Part shown: positions 1 through 9,549 of the stretch, one piece after another | Position numbering within the stretch: the first letter of the stretch is position 1 | Layout of the letters: each line of letters opens with the position of its first letter | Assembly: GCF_003710085.1 (NCBI RefSeq) | Contig: NZ_CP033324.1 | Coordinates: 2,303,501-2,367,500 of the forward strand | DNA length: 64,000 nt | Direction of reading: 5' to 3' | Source: Nocardioides pantholopis | Lineage (GTDB): Bacteria > Actinomycetota > Actinomycetes > Propionibacteriales > Nocardioidaceae | Made by a program: the position numbers and the translations under genes | The notes under the pieces: generated by a model | What the model was told of the DNA's origin: nothing | The model's input: only the letters and a program-made list of their open reading frames with translations | Database searches by the model: none

Positions 1-15
1 CCGACGACTTCGTAC

Positions 16-41
16 GGCCCCGGACCTGATGGTCCGGGGCC
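16..41. terminator. Perfect 11-bp hairpin downstream of aroQ
   Basis: Bases 16-26 and 31-41 are perfect reverse complements around a TGAT loop. No T-run follows on either strand, which is common for actinobacterial terminators. It lies beyond the aroQ stop, so it probably ends the shikimate operon on the minus strand or serves a gene left of the window. Confidence 0.65.
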
Positions 42-80
42 GTTGTCGTGGGCGGGGCCGGGGCGGGCCCACGACAACGG
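40..80. terminator. 14-bp inverted repeat next to the first hairpin
   Basis: Bases 40-53 and 67-80 are perfect reverse complements around a 13-base G-rich loop. The stem begins where the stem at 16-41 ends, so the two form a double stem-loop. It lies 27 bases past the aroQ stop codon, which fits a strong, possibly bidirectional, terminator. Confidence 0.6.
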
Positions 81-107
81 CCACTGCAACGGCCCGGCGG
101 ACCGGCC

Positions 108-536
108 TCAGCCGCGGGCGAGGACCTCGAGTGCCCGGCGGTAGCCGTCCACGCCGAGGCCGGCGATCACCTCGACGGCGTACGGCGTGACGACGGAGGT
201 GTGGCGGAACTCCTCCGGGCGCTGGCGCGGGTCGGAGAGGTGCACCTCGACCAGCGGGGCGGTGAGCTGGGCGCAGGCGTCGTAGATCGCCCACGAGTAG
301 TGCGTCCAGGCAGCGGCGTTCAGCACCACCGGCGTCGCGTCGTCGGCGGCAGCGTTGAGCCAGTCCAGCAGCTCGCCCTCGTGGTTGGTCTGGCGGACCT
401 CGACCTCGAGGCCGAGGTCGCGGCCCCAGCCGACGCACAGCTCGGCGAGCTCGCCGTGGGTCGTGGTGCCGTAGATCTCCGGCTGCCGGCGGCCGAGCCG
501 GCCGAGGTTCGGGCCGTTGAGGACCAGGACCCTCAT
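108..536 (-). CDS. aroQ: Type II 3-dehydroquinate dehydratase
   Basis: Cytoplasmic enzyme that dehydrates 3-dehydroquinate to 3-dehydroshikimate, the third shikimate step. The 142-residue length is normal for the small type II family. The N-terminus has the LNGPNLGRLG signature, followed by the conserved Tyr in EIYG. NAAAWTHYSWA matches the substrate-binding NPxAxTHxS region, and the EVHLSDP block follows. The ATG shares ATGA with the aroB stop, indicating translational coupling; a long upstream read-through of the same frame is rejected because it overlaps aroB. It is the last gene of the operon. Confidence 0.95.
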   Translation of the reverse strand: MRVLVLNGPNLGRLGRRQPEIYGTTTHGELAELCVGWGRDLGLEVEVRQTNHEGELLDWLNAAADDATPVVLNAAAWTHYSWAIYDACAQLTAPLVEVHLSDPRQRPEEFRHTSVVTPYAVEVIAGLGVDGYRRALEVLARG

Positions 537-1636
537 GCCGCGCCCCCGATCGCGGCGTACGCCGCGCGCAGGTCCGCCTCCGACGGCCCGGAGAGGATCG
601 ACGGCTGCCCGACGCCATCGAGGACCACGAACCGCAGCTGCGAGCCGCGGGCCTTCTTGTCGACCCTCATCGTCGCGTGCAGCTCCTCGAACGGCGCCGC
701 GTCGTACGTCGTCGGCAGCCCGACCCGCCCGAAGGCCGTCCGGTGCCGCTCGACGAGCTCCGCGGGGATCCGGCCGGCGCGGTGCGCGAGCTCCGCGACG
801 TAGACGCACCCGATCGCCACGGCCTCGCCGTGCCGGATCTCGTAGCCCGACGCGCGCTCGATCGCGTGCGCCAGCGTGTGCCCGTAGTTGAGCGCCTCGC
901 GACCGGGGTGGCCGTCACGGCCCCCGGTCTCGCGCAGGTCGTCGACGACGACGTCGATCTTGACCCGGATCGCGCGCTCGACCAGCTCGCGCAGCACCGG
1001 CGAGTCGGCGTCGAGCGTGGCCGGGTCGACGGACTCCACGAGGTCCAGGATCACCGGGTCGGCGATGAAGCCGCACTTGACGACCTCGCCCAGCCCGGCG
1101 ACCAGCTCCGCGCGCGGCAGGGTCCGCAGCGTGGCCAGGTCGCACAGCACGGCGGCGGGCTCGTGGAAGGCCCCGACCAGGTTCTTCCCGGCGCCGGTGT
1201 TGATCCCGGTCTTGCCGCCGACCGCGGCGTCGACCATCGCCAGCAGCGTGGTCGGGACGTGCACGACCCGGACCCCGCGCAGCCAGCAGGCGGCCACGAA
1301 GCCGCCCAGGTCGGTGGTCGCGCCGCCGCCGAAGGTGATGACGACGTCGGAGCGGGTGAAGCTCTTCTCCCCCAGCGCCTCCCAGCAGTCGTCGGCGACC
1401 GCGGCGGTCTTGGCCGCCTCGCCCTCGGGCAGCCCCAGGGCGAGCACCTCGTAGTCGTCGATCAGCGCGTCGACGACCCGCTCGGCGAGCGACCCGAGCT
1501 GGCCGGCGTACAGCAGCGCGACCCGCTGGACGTCCGGGCCCAGGATCGCGGGCAGCCGGCCGACCAGGTCGTGGCCGACGACGACGTCGTACGGCGCGGC
1601 GCCGCCGACGTGGAGGATGGTCTCGGACTCACTCAT
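533..1636 (-). CDS. aroB: 3-dehydroquinate synthase
   Basis: Converts DAHP to 3-dehydroquinate using NAD and a divalent metal. The protein has 367 residues, the usual length. The NAD-binding glycine-rich stretch GGGATTDLGGF lies near residues 103-113, VPTTLLAMVDAAVGGKTGIN is the conserved core, and His residues of the metal site sit in NYGHTLAHAIE and RHGEAVAIG. Its ATG overlaps the aroK stop (ATGA) and its stop overlaps the aroQ start, so aroK-aroB-aroQ are coupled. The frame stays open upstream into aroK, but that extension matches nothing in the family. Confidence 0.97.
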   Translation of the reverse strand: MSESETILHVGGAAPYDVVVGHDLVGRLPAILGPDVQRVALLYAGQLGSLAERVVDALIDDYEVLALGLPEGEAAKTAAVADDCWEALGEKSFTRSDVVITFGGGATTDLGGFVAACWLRGVRVVHVPTTLLAMVDAAVGGKTGINTGAGKNLVGAFHEPAAVLCDLATLRTLPRAELVAGLGEVVKCGFIADPVILDLVESVDPATLDADSPVLRELVERAIRVKIDVVVDDLRETGGRDGHPGREALNYGHTLAHAIERASGYEIRHGEAVAIGCVYVAELAHRAGRIPAELVERHRTAFGRVGLPTTYDAAPFEELHATMRVDKKARGSQLRFVVLDGVGQPSILSGPSEADLRAAYAAIGGAA

Positions 1637-2148
1637 GGCAGGGCCTTCCTGATCTCCTCGGCCACGTCCTCGGGGGACCGGCCGTCGGTGTCGACGACGA
1701 GCGTGGCGACGGACTCGTAGACCGGCGTGCGCTCGTCGAGCAGCTGCTTGACCCGGCCGCGGACGTTGCCGAGCAGCAGCGGCCGCGAGGCGCCGAGCCC
1801 GACCCGCTTGACCGCCTCGGACAGCCCGACCCGCAGGAACACCACCGGGTGCCCGGCGAGCAGCTCGCGGGTGCCCGGGTCGAGCACCGCTCCCCCACCC
1901 AGGGCGAGGACGCCGTCGTGGCCGGCAAGCGCGTCCGCGACCGCGGCCCGCTCGAGCTCGCGGAAGTGCGCCTCGCCGGAGTCGACGAAGATGTCGCTGA
2001 TCGGGCGGCCCTCGGCGGCCTCGATGTCGGCGTCGGTGTCCCGCGCCGTCACTCCCCACCGGCTGGCCAGCACCTCGGCGACAGTGGTCTTGCCGGCCCC
2101 CATCGGACCGACCAGGACCACCCGGGGGCCCACCGCCGCGCCGGTCAC
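1633..2148 (-). CDS. aroK: Shikimate kinase
   Basis: Phosphorylates shikimate with ATP. The 171-residue product carries Walker A GPMGAGKT at residues 14-21, DTDADIE (Mg/shikimate-binding Asp), the [10 protein letters not shown] glycine motif and the lid-region Arg in ASRPLL. The GTG start is chosen because it forms a GTGA overlap with the aroC stop and puts the P-loop at the usual distance from the N-terminus. Stop and start are coupled to aroB by ATGA. Confidence 0.95.
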   Translation of the reverse strand: MTGAAVGPRVVLVGPMGAGKTTVAEVLASRWGVTARDTDADIEAAEGRPISDIFVDSGEAHFRELERAAVADALAGHDGVLALGGGAVLDPGTRELLAGHPVVFLRVGLSEAVKRVGLGASRPLLLGNVRGRVKQLLDERTPVYESVATLVVDTDGRSPEDVAEEIRKALP

Positions 2149-3332
2149 CGGTAGCGCAGCGTGTCGAGGTAGGACTCGACGTTGCGCCGGGTCTCGCTCA
2201 GCGAGTCGCCGCCGAACTTCTCCAGCACGGCGTCGGCCACGACCAGGGCCACCATCGCCTCGGCGACGATGCCGGCGGCGGGCACCGCGCACACGTCCGA
2301 GCGCTGGTGGTGGGCGACGGTCTCCTCGCCGGTGGCGAGGTCGACGGTGCGCAGGGCGCGCGGGACTGTCGCGATCGGCTTCATCGCGGCCCGGACCCGC
2401 AGCACCTCGCCGGTGGTCATGCCGCCCTCGGTGCCGCCGGCCCGGCCGCTGGCGCGGCGCAGCCCGGCACCGGTCGGGAGGATCTCGTCGTGGGCCAGGG
2501 AGCCGGGCGTCGCGGCGAGCGCGAAGCCGTCGCCGACCTCGACGCCCTTGATGGCCTGGATGCCCATCAGGGCCCCGGCCAGCCGGGAGTCCAGGCGCCG
2601 GTCCCAGTGCACGTGCGAGCCGAGGCCCGGCGGCAGGCCGTGCACGACGACCTCGACGACGCCGCCGAGGGTGTCGCCGTCCTTGTGGGCCTGGTCGATG
2701 CGGGCGACCATCGCGGCGCTGGCCTCCGGGTCCAGGCAGCGCACCGGGTCGGCGTCGAGGCGCTCGACGACGCCCTCGTCGTCGGCCTCGGGCCACAGGC
2801 CGGCCGGGGCGGGCACGCCGCCGAGCTCCACGACGTGGGACATCACCCGGGCGCCGACTGCCTGCTCCAGGAAGTTGCTCGCCACCCGGCCCAGCGCCAC
2901 GCGGGCGGCGGTCTCCCGGGCGGAGGCCCGCTCCAGGATCGGCCGGGCGTCGTCGAAGGCGTACTTCTGCATGCCGGCGAGGTCGGCGTGGCCGGGCCGG
3001 GGCCGGGTCAGCGGGGCGTTGCGCGCGGCCCCCTCCAGCTCCACCGGGTCGACGGGGTCGGCCGCCATCACCTTGTCCCACTTGGGCCACTCGGTGTTGC
3101 CGACGATCACCGCCACCGGGCCGCCCTGGGTGCGGCCGTGCCGCACGCCGCCGGTGAAGGTGACCTCGTCCTGCTCGAACTTCATCCGGGCGCCGCGGCC
3201 GTAGCCGAGCCGGCGGCGGGCCAGGGACTCCGCGACCTCCTCGGTGGTGATCGCGACATGGGCCGGAAGCCCTTCGAGGACAGCGACCAGGGACGGGCCA
3301 TGGGACTCGCCCGCAGTGAGCCAACGCAGCAT
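2145..3332 (-). CDS. aroC: Chorismate synthase
   Basis: FMN-dependent last step of the shikimate pathway, EPSP to chorismate. The 395-residue length fits. GESHGPSL at residues 8-15 is the first family signature, with later ones in [15 protein letters not shown] and in the glycine-rich [10 protein letters not shown] block. The ATG at 3332 gives the family N-terminus ([12 protein letters not shown]). It is the first aro gene after a 40-base gap from the prepilin peptidase gene, so a separate promoter or processing point is possible. Confidence 0.96.
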   Translation of the reverse strand: MLRWLTAGESHGPSLVAVLEGLPAHVAITTEEVAESLARRRLGYGRGARMKFEQDEVTFTGGVRHGRTQGGPVAVIVGNTEWPKWDKVMAADPVDPVELEGAARNAPLTRPRPGHADLAGMQKYAFDDARPILERASARETAARVALGRVASNFLEQAVGARVMSHVVELGGVPAPAGLWPEADDEGVVERLDADPVRCLDPEASAAMVARIDQAHKDGDTLGGVVEVVVHGLPPGLGSHVHWDRRLDSRLAGALMGIQAIKGVEVGDGFALAATPGSLAHDEILPTGAGLRRASGRAGGTEGGMTTGEVLRVRAAMKPIATVPRALRTVDLATGEETVAHHQRSDVCAVPAAGIVAEAMVALVVADAVLEKFGGDSLSETRRNVESYLDTLRYR

Positions 3333-3372
3333 GGCGGCAGTCTCCCACGAGCCGGTCGGGCCGCCGGCGGGG

Positions 3373-4077
3373 TCACCCCGTCGCGAGACCCGCGAGGGCC
3401 GGACCGACGGCGATGCCGACCAGGGCGCCGAGCAGCAGGAACGGCCCGAACGGGTACGCCGTGCGCAGCAGGCCGCGGTCGCGGCGCACCACGGCGAGGA
3501 CCAGACCCGGGACGCCGAGCAGCACGAAGCCGGCGTACAGGCCGACGAGGAGCTCGGCCCAGCCGAGGTATCCGAGCACCAGCCCGAGCAACGCGGCCAG
3601 CCGGACGTCGCCGAAGCCGAGGCCGGCCGAGTGCACCCACCACAGCAGCCAGAACGACGTGCGCGCCAGGACCAACCCGGCCAGGCCGCGGACCAGGTCG
3701 TCGGGGTTCCCGGTGAGCACGGCGTCGAGGACGGCCAGCGCGAGCGCCACCGCGGTCGCGGGCAGCACCAGCGCCCGCGGCAGCAGCCGGGTGCGCCAGT
3801 CCACCACGGCCAGGGCCACCCCGATCGGCACCAGCGGGACCAGGCCGACCAGCACCGGGTCCCAGCCGATCGAGAACCCCACCACCGCGCCGGCGCCCGC
3901 GCACCAGTCGGGCCCCCACCGGCGCAGCGGACCGGCCGCGACCACGGCGTACGGCTCCTTGTCCGGCCCCGCGTCACCGGGCTCCGGGATCCGGGCGACC
4001 AGGGCCGGCAGCAGCAGCCCCGCGGCGCAACACAGCTGGGCACAGACCACAGCAGCGATGACCGCGGCCGGGCTCAT
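3373..4077 (-). CDS. A24 prepilin peptidase-like membrane protein
   Basis: Predicted membrane aspartic protease of the type IV prepilin peptidase family, 234 residues with about six or seven hydrophobic segments. The two catalytic Asp motifs are visible: D before the LLP in VDWRTRLLP, and the Asp of GFGD. The N-terminal methyltransferase domain with CxxC zinc pairs of full PilD is absent, as in the short actinobacterial forms. The ATG shares ATGA with the aroE stop. A similar gene sits near aroC in mycobacteria. No pilin genes are in the window, so its substrate is unknown. Confidence 0.85.
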   Translation of the reverse strand: MSPAAVIAAVVCAQLCCAAGLLLPALVARIPEPGDAGPDKEPYAVVAAGPLRRWGPDWCAGAGAVVGFSIGWDPVLVGLVPLVPIGVALAVVDWRTRLLPRALVLPATAVALALAVLDAVLTGNPDDLVRGLAGLVLARTSFWLLWWVHSAGLGFGDVRLAALLGLVLGYLGWAELLVGLYAGFVLLGVPGLVLAVVRRDRGLLRTAYPFGPFLLLGALVGIAVGPALAGLATG

Positions 4078-4883
4078 CCCCCGGCCCGCTCCACCAGCGC
4101 CTGCTCCCCCGCGGCCCGCATCGTCGCCAGCGGCGCCGCCTGGCCGGTGAACAGCTCGAACTGCAGGGCGGCCTGGTGGACCAGCAGGTCCAGGCCGCCG
4201 ACCAGCGGCCGCGACCCCGCGGACCGCGCGAACGGCGTGGGCCACGGCTCGTAGAGCACCTCGAAGAGCACCGCCGCCGGCGCGCACCGGGCGACCAGGT
4301 CGGAGCCCTGGGCGGACGCCGGGATCGTCGAGACCACGACCTCGCCGACCACCTGGTCGCTGGCGAGGTCGCCGACCACGACGCGCGGCGCGGCGGGGTG
4401 CCGCTCGATCGCGGCGACGGTCTCGGCGGCGCGCGCCGCCGAGCGGGCCAGGACCCGCACCGTCCGGGCGCCGAGCTCGACCAGCGCCAGCCCGGTCGAG
4501 GCTGCGGTCGCCCCGGCGCCGAGCACGGTCGCCGCGCTCACCGGGCCGTCGTACCGCTCGCGGACCGCCGCGACGGCGCCGGGCAGGTCGGTGTTGTCGG
4601 CCAGGATCTCCGCACCCCCGAGGACCAGCGTGTTCGCGGCGCCCGCGAGCCGGGCCCGGTCGGTGACCGTGCCGGCCACCTCGAGGACCTCGCGCTTGAG
4701 CGGCGCGGTGACCGAGAGGCCGCGCCACTGCCCGTCCAGGCCGCCGACGAAGGCCGCGAGGCCGCCGGCCGGCACCCGGCGCGCCTCGTAGGACCAGTCC
4801 AGCCCGGCCGCGTCGTACCCGGCCCGGTGCAGCACCGGGGAGAGGGAGTGGGCGACCGGGTCCCCCAGGACGGCGCAGCGCAT
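4074..4883 (-). CDS. aroE: Shikimate dehydrogenase
   Basis: NADP-dependent reduction of 3-dehydroshikimate to shikimate. The 269-residue protein has the substrate-binding HSLSPVLHRAGY block near residues 13-24, the catalytic-Lys region SVTAPLKREV, the Asn/Asp pair in GAANTL and ADNTDLPG, and a GAGATAASTG nucleotide-binding loop. The pathway set in this window (aroE, aroC, aroK, aroB, aroQ) lacks only DAHP synthase and EPSP synthase. The start lies 5 bases after the mltG stop. Confidence 0.93.
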   Translation of the reverse strand: MRCAVLGDPVAHSLSPVLHRAGYDAAGLDWSYEARRVPAGGLAAFVGGLDGQWRGLSVTAPLKREVLEVAGTVTDRARLAGAANTLVLGGAEILADNTDLPGAVAAVRERYDGPVSAATVLGAGATAASTGLALVELGARTVRVLARSAARAAETVAAIERHPAAPRVVVGDLASDQVVGEVVVSTIPASAQGSDLVARCAPAAVLFEVLYEPWPTPFARSAGSRPLVGGLDLLVHQAALQFELFTGQAAPLATMRAAGEQALVERAGG

Positions 4884-4888
4884 CGCGA

Positions 4889-6079
4889 TCAGCAGGCGCC
4901 CTCGGACTCGGTGGCGCAGTACTCCCGCAGCTCGTTCTTGTACGTCGTGAACTGCTCCGGGGTCTCGGCGAACTTGGTCTCGCCGGTGGCCAGGTTGACT
5001 GTCACGTAGTAGTACCAGTCCCCCGCGGCCGGAGCCGCCGCCGCCGCGATCGCCGCGTCGCCGGGTGCCTCGATCGGGCCGGGCGGGAGCCCGGCGTTGA
5101 GGTAGGTGTTGTACGGCGAGTCCAGCTCGAGGTCGTCGAGGGTCGGGACCGCGCCGAGCTTGTTGCCGGCGGCGTAGTTGACTGTCGCGTCGATCTGCAG
5201 CTTGCCGATGGTCCCGGCGGTGCCGGGGTTCTCCAGCCGGTTGTAGATGACCCGGGCGATCTTCGGCATGTCGTCGCCGCGGCCCTCCGCCTCCACGAGG
5301 CTGGCGATGGTCATCAGCTCGTGCGGGGTGTAGCCCAGCCGCTTCGCGGCGCCCTCGAGGTCGGCGCTGTCCGCGGCCTGCCGCCAGCGGCTCACCATCT
5401 GCTGGAGCATGCCCAGCGGCTTCTCGTTCGGGCCGAACGCGTACGTCGCGGGGAACAGGTAGCCCTCGGCGTTGCCGCCGGCATAGTCGGGCAGCCCGAG
5501 CTCCTCGGGCTTGGCGAGCGCCTTCTCGAAGGCCGCTCGGCTGAAGTCGGTGCTCTCGGCGAGCACGCCCACGACGTCGCTGAGGCGCAGGCCCTCGGGG
5601 ACGGTGACGGACGTGGTCATCACGTTCGCGGGGTCGACGAGCACCTCGACGACCTCGGCGGCGGCCATCTTCTTGCGCAGCGTGAAGAAGCCGGCCTGGA
5701 TCGCGGTGGACTCGGGGTTGTCGGCCGCCGCGGCGGTGAAGGCGTCGACCGAGGCGACGACGCCGGCCTCCTTGAGGTTGCGGCCCATCTGGGTGACGCT
5801 GTCGCCGGGCACGACCTCGAAGGCCACGCTGCCGGAGCCGGGACCCGGGTAGTCCTCGGGCTCGCCGAACTGGTCCTGGATCGCGTCGATGCCCCGGTTC
5901 ACGCCCCAGTAGAGGCCGCCGGCCACGACGGCCAGCACCAGCAGCGCCACCAGGCAGCCCGGCAGGCGGCTGCGGCGCCGACGGCGCCGTCCGCCCGGCA
6001 CGTACGCCGGACCCTCGTCGGGTTCCGGCTCGTCCGCCGGCGGCTCCTCGAGCCGGTCGTTCTGCTGCGACTCGGTCAT
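4889..6079 (-). CDS. mltG: Endolytic transglycosylase MltG (YceG)
   Basis: Membrane-anchored lytic transglycosylase that cleaves nascent peptidoglycan strands. The 396-residue product has an acidic, disordered cytoplasmic start, an RRRRRSR stop-transfer cluster before one membrane segment at about residues 38-60, then the YceG domain. The conserved LVEAEGRGDDMPKIARVIYNRL region holds the catalytic Glu (VEAE), and QIDATVNYA precedes SPYNTY. Its start overlaps the ruvX stop. The order ruvX-mltG-aroE is a common actinobacterial arrangement. Confidence 0.93.
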   Translation of the reverse strand: MTESQQNDRLEEPPADEPEPDEGPAYVPGGRRRRRRSRLPGCLVALLVLAVVAGGLYWGVNRGIDAIQDQFGEPEDYPGPGSGSVAFEVVPGDSVTQMGRNLKEAGVVASVDAFTAAAADNPESTAIQAGFFTLRKKMAAAEVVEVLVDPANVMTTSVTVPEGLRLSDVVGVLAESTDFSRAAFEKALAKPEELGLPDYAGGNAEGYLFPATYAFGPNEKPLGMLQQMVSRWRQAADSADLEGAAKRLGYTPHELMTIASLVEAEGRGDDMPKIARVIYNRLENPGTAGTIGKLQIDATVNYAAGNKLGAVPTLDDLELDSPYNTYLNAGLPPGPIEAPGDAAIAAAAAPAAGDWYYYVTVNLATGETKFAETPEQFTTYKNELREYCATESEGAC

Positions 6080-6546
6080 GCCGTCTCCTCGACAGTCTCA
6101 CCGGGCGCGGTTCCGGTCGCGCGCTCGGTGTCCAGTGCGTGCTGAAGGATCAGCACCGCCGCGGCCTGGTCCACCACGGCGCGCCGTGCGGTCCCCTTGC
6201 GGCCACGATCGCGCAGCATAGCCTCCGCGGACACGGTGCTGAGCCGCTCGTCGACCAGGCGCACCGGGACCGGAGCCACCCGGCGGGCCAGCGCTGCCGC
6301 GAACTCGCGGACCTTCGACGCCGCCGGCCCCTCTCCGCCGGAGAGCGAGCGGGGCAGCCCGACGACGACCTCGACCACCTCGGAGCTCTCCGCGATCTCC
6401 GCGAGGATCCGGCCGATCCGGGCCAGGTCGCCCCGGCCGCGGCGCACGGTCTCCACCGGCGTCGCGAGGAAGCCGGACGGGTCGCTGCGCGCGACCCCGA
6501 TCCGGGCGTCCCCGGGGTCGATGCCGAGCCGTACGCCGGGCCGCAA
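6076..6546 (-). CDS. ruvX: Pre-16S rRNA nuclease / Holliday junction resolvase-like RuvX (YqgF)
   Basis: RNase H-fold nuclease implicated in 16S rRNA 5' end maturation. The 156-residue protein starts with the LGIDPGDARIGVA motif (first acidic residue), VVVGLPRSLSG (second) and the VDERLSTVSAEAML block, ending in a VDQAAAVLILQ motif with the last acidic residue. Its start is 4 bases after the alaS stop and its stop overlaps the mltG start, so alaS-ruvX-mltG are co-transcribed. Confidence 0.94.
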   Translation of the reverse strand: MRPGVRLGIDPGDARIGVARSDPSGFLATPVETVRRGRGDLARIGRILAEIAESSEVVEVVVGLPRSLSGGEGPAASKVREFAAALARRVAPVPVRLVDERLSTVSAEAMLRDRGRKGTARRAVVDQAAAVLILQHALDTERATGTAPGETVEETA

Positions 6547-6550
6547 CGTC

Positions 6551-9229
6551 TCAGCCCTGTCCGGCGACGCGGCCGACCTCGGCCCGGACCAGCGCCAGGG
6601 CCTCGTCGACGCGGGAGGCGTCGGTGCCGCCGCCCTGCGCGACGTCGGCCTTGCCGCCGCCCTTGCCGCCCACGAGCGGCCCGACCGCGCGGACCAGGTC
6701 GTTCGCGCTCAGGCCCCGGGCCCGGGCGGCGTCGTTGACGGCCGCCACGACCGAGACCTTGCCGTCGGCCACGCCGATCACCACGACCACCCCGGGGCGG
6801 TCGCCGGTCAGCCGGCCGCGGACGTCCATCGCGAGGGTGCGGGCGTCGCCGCCCGCCGCCCCGTCGGCCCGGTGCGCCACCAGCGCGACCCCGGCGACGT
6901 CCTCGGCCGCCGCGGCGAGTCCGCCGCCGGCGGCGAGCAGCTGGGCGAGCCGGACCTTCTCGATCTCCTTCTCCGCGCCGCGCAGCCGCTCGACCAGCTC
7001 GCCGACCCGGCCGACGAGGTCGTCGGACCGGGTCTTCAGCAGGCCGGTGAGCTGGCCGACGACGTCGCGCTCCCGGGCCAGGTAGGCGAAGCCCTCGAGG
7101 CCGGTGAGGGCCTCGATGCGGCGGTTGCCCGAGCCGACCGAGGACTCGCCGGTGACGACGATGGTGCCGATCTGGGAGGAGTGGTCGACGTGCGTGCCGC
7201 CGCAGAGCTCGCGCGACCAGGGGCCGCCGATCTCCACGACCCGCACCTTCGAGTCGTCGTAGGTCTCCCCGAACAGCGCGATCGCGCCCCACTCCTTGGC
7301 CTCGGCCAGGGTCATGTACTGCCACCCGACCGGCAGGTCGGCGCGCAGCGCCTGGTTGGAGACCTGCTCGATGTCGTGCAGCTGCGCGGGCGCCAGGCCC
7401 TGGGTCCACCCGAAGTCCAGGCGCAGGTAGCCGGGCCGGTTGTAGGAGCCCGACTGCAGGGCGTTCGGGCCGAGCACCTCGCGCAGCGCGGCGTGCACGA
7501 CGTGGGTGCCGGAGTGCGCCTGGCGGGCGCCGAGGCGCCACTCGGGGTCGACCCGGGCGTGCAGGCCCGCGCCGGGGGTGAACTCGCCGTCGACGACCCG
7601 CACCTGGTGCACGACCAGCCCGCGCACCGGGCGCTGGACGTCGAGCACCTCCAGCCGGCCGCCGTCGAACTCGATGGTGCCGGCGTCGGCGGCCTGGCCG
7701 CCGGACTCGGCGTAGAACGGGGTCCGGTCGAGGACCAGCTCGCCCACCTCGCCGGCGGCGAGCGCCCGAGCCGGGGCGCCGCCGCTGAGCAGGGCGATGG
7801 CGCGGGACTCGGTCTCGAGGGTCTCGTAGGCCAGCCACTCGGTGGGCCCGTGCTCGTCGAGGACGCCCTTGTAGACGCCGGTGTCGGCGTGCTGGCCCTT
7901 CTTCGCCCGGGCGTCGGCCTTGGCGCGCTCGCGCTGCTCGGCCATCAGGCCCCGGAAGCCCTCCTCGTCGACGCTGAGGCCGGCCTCGGAGGCCATCTCC
8001 AGGGTCAGGTCGATCGGGAAGCCGTAGGTGTCGTGCAGCGCGAACGCCTTCGCGCCGGAGAGCCGGGCGGCCCCGCTGGAGCGGACCTCGCTCGCGGCCT
8101 GCTCGAAGATCTGGGTGCCGGCCGCCAGGGTCTTGCGGAACGCGTCCTCCTCGGCGTACGCGACCTGCGAGATCCGCCCGAAGCCGGTCTCGAGCTCGGG
8201 GTAGGAGACCTTCATCCGGCTCATGCTCACCGGCAGCAGCTCCGGCAGCGCCCGGTCCTCGAAGCCCAGCAGACGCATCGAGCGCACCGCGCGGCGCAGC
8301 AGCCGGCGCAGCACGTAGCCGCGGCCCTCGTTGCCGGGGGTGACGCCGTCGCCGATCAGCATCAGCGCGCTGCGCACGTGGTCGGCGACCACGCGGAAGC
8401 GCACGTCGTCCTCGGCGTTCGCGCCGTAGGTCTTGCCGGTGAGCTCGCTGGCGCGCTCGATGACCGGGAAGACCTCGTCGATTTCGTACATGTTCTGCTT
8501 GCCCTGGAGCAGGTACGCGACCCGCTCCAGGCCGAGGCCGGTGTCGATGTTCTTCGCCGGCAGCGGACCCTCGACGTCGAAGTCGTCCTTGGCGCGGACC
8601 GCGCTGAGGGACTCCTGCATGAAGACCAGGTTCCAGATCTCCAGGTAGCGGTCCTCGTCGGCGTCCGGGCCGCCATCGGGGCCGAACTCCGGGCCGCGGT
8701 CGACGTAGATCTCGCTGCACGGGCCGCCGGGGCCGGGGACGCCCATGTTCCAGTAGTTGTCCTTGAGCCCGCGGTCCTGGATCCGCTCGTCGGGCAGGCC
8801 GGCGATGCTCTTCCACAGCGAGCGCGCCTCGGTGTCGGAGGGCAGCACCGTGACCCAGATCTTCTCCGGGTCGAAGCCGAGGCCGCCGTCGTCCACCGAG
8901 CCGGTGATCAGCTCCCAGGCGAAGCGGATCGCTCCCTCCTTGAAGTAGTCGCCGAAGGAGAAGTTGCCGCACATCTGGAAGAACGTGCCGTGCCGGGTGG
9001 TCTTGCCGACCTCCTCGATGTCGAGGGTGCGCACGCACTTCTGCACGCTCACCGCCCGCGAGTACGGCGCGGTCTCCTGGCCCAGGAAGTAAGGCTTGAA
9101 CGGCACCATGCCGGCGTTGACGAACAGCAGGTTCGGGTCGTCGAGCAGCAGCGATGCCGACGGGACCGGGGTGTGGCCGTGCCGCTCGAAGTGGGCGACG
9201 AACCTCCGGCGGATCTCCGCGGTCTCCAT
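6551..9229 (-). CDS. alaS: Alanyl-tRNA synthetase
   Basis: Charges tRNA-Ala and edits mischarged Ser and Gly. The 892-residue length fits full-length bacterial AlaRS. The N-terminus has METAEIRRRFVAHFERHGH, followed by the class II core (PFKPYFLG, RCxRT-like KCVRTLDIE). The editing-domain zinc ligands are HSGTHVVH and the Cys/His of LCGGTHVDH. A glycine-rich C-terminal DHHA1 domain ends the protein. The start overlaps the preceding stop by one base (TGATG); the frame is open upstream but that part is antisense-like noise. Confidence 0.97.
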   Translation of the reverse strand: METAEIRRRFVAHFERHGHTPVPSASLLLDDPNLLFVNAGMVPFKPYFLGQETAPYSRAVSVQKCVRTLDIEEVGKTTRHGTFFQMCGNFSFGDYFKEGAIRFAWELITGSVDDGGLGFDPEKIWVTVLPSDTEARSLWKSIAGLPDERIQDRGLKDNYWNMGVPGPGGPCSEIYVDRGPEFGPDGGPDADEDRYLEIWNLVFMQESLSAVRAKDDFDVEGPLPAKNIDTGLGLERVAYLLQGKQNMYEIDEVFPVIERASELTGKTYGANAEDDVRFRVVADHVRSALMLIGDGVTPGNEGRGYVLRRLLRRAVRSMRLLGFEDRALPELLPVSMSRMKVSYPELETGFGRISQVAYAEEDAFRKTLAAGTQIFEQAASEVRSSGAARLSGAKAFALHDTYGFPIDLTLEMASEAGLSVDEEGFRGLMAEQRERAKADARAKKGQHADTGVYKGVLDEHGPTEWLAYETLETESRAIALLSGGAPARALAAGEVGELVLDRTPFYAESGGQAADAGTIEFDGGRLEVLDVQRPVRGLVVHQVRVVDGEFTPGAGLHARVDPEWRLGARQAHSGTHVVHAALREVLGPNALQSGSYNRPGYLRLDFGWTQGLAPAQLHDIEQVSNQALRADLPVGWQYMTLAEAKEWGAIALFGETYDDSKVRVVEIGGPWSRELCGGTHVDHSSQIGTIVVTGESSVGSGNRRIEALTGLEGFAYLARERDVVGQLTGLLKTRSDDLVGRVGELVERLRGAEKEIEKVRLAQLLAAGGGLAAAAEDVAGVALVAHRADGAAGGDARTLAMDVRGRLTGDRPGVVVVIGVADGKVSVVAAVNDAARARGLSANDLVRAVGPLVGGKGGGKADVAQGGGTDASRVDEALALVRAEVGRVAGQG

Positions 9230-9549
9230 CAGGTGGTGCCTCTCTCTAGCTCTGCTGCGGCCGTCTCGATGGTGGTCTCGATGCCGGGGTTCTCGGTGGT
9301 GGTCTGGGAAGGCGGCGCGGCCAGCTCCGGGCGGCCGTGTGGGACCAGGCCCATCCGGGCCCGCAGGTCGACCTCCGCCTCGGCGGCGCCCTGGGCGACC
9401 TCCTCGCGGAAGGCGCGGGCGCCCGCGGCCAGGCCGTGCGCCCGGTCCCGCAGCCCGTCGACGGTCAGGACCTCGGCGGCGCGGCGGCCGCGGATCATCG
9501 CGTAGACGCCGGCGCCGGCCCCCGCGACGAACCACAGCCCCCGGCTCAC
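9229..9549 (-). CDS. Small protein of the DUF6167 type next to alaS
   Basis: A 106-residue protein of unknown function. It starts with a short hydrophobic stretch (LWFVAGAGAGVYAMI) that could be a membrane anchor, followed by a charged helical region (RAAEVLTVDGLRDRAHGLAAGARAFREEV) and a Pro/Thr-rich tail. The GTG start forms GTGA with the upstream stop, and the stop overlaps the alaS ATG by one base. Similar small anchored proteins occur immediately upstream of alaS in related actinobacteria; the family assignment is from memory. Confidence 0.75.
   Translation of the reverse strand: MSRGLWFVAGAGAGVYAMIRGRRAAEVLTVDGLRDRAHGLAAGARAFREEVAQGAAEAEVDLRARMGLVPHGRPELAAPPSQTTTENPGIETTIETAAAELERGTT

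Noticed and set aside
1633..3348. A 571-codon minus-strand frame that could suggest an aroC-aroK fusion
   Set aside because: Only the last 171 codons encode shikimate kinase; the rest is out of frame with aroC and has no family match. The GTGA overlap marks separate genes.
6197..9505. A 1,102-codon open frame on the plus strand opposite alaS
   Set aside because: It mirrors alaS codon structure in GC-rich DNA; no ribosome binding site and composition typical of antisense shadow frames.
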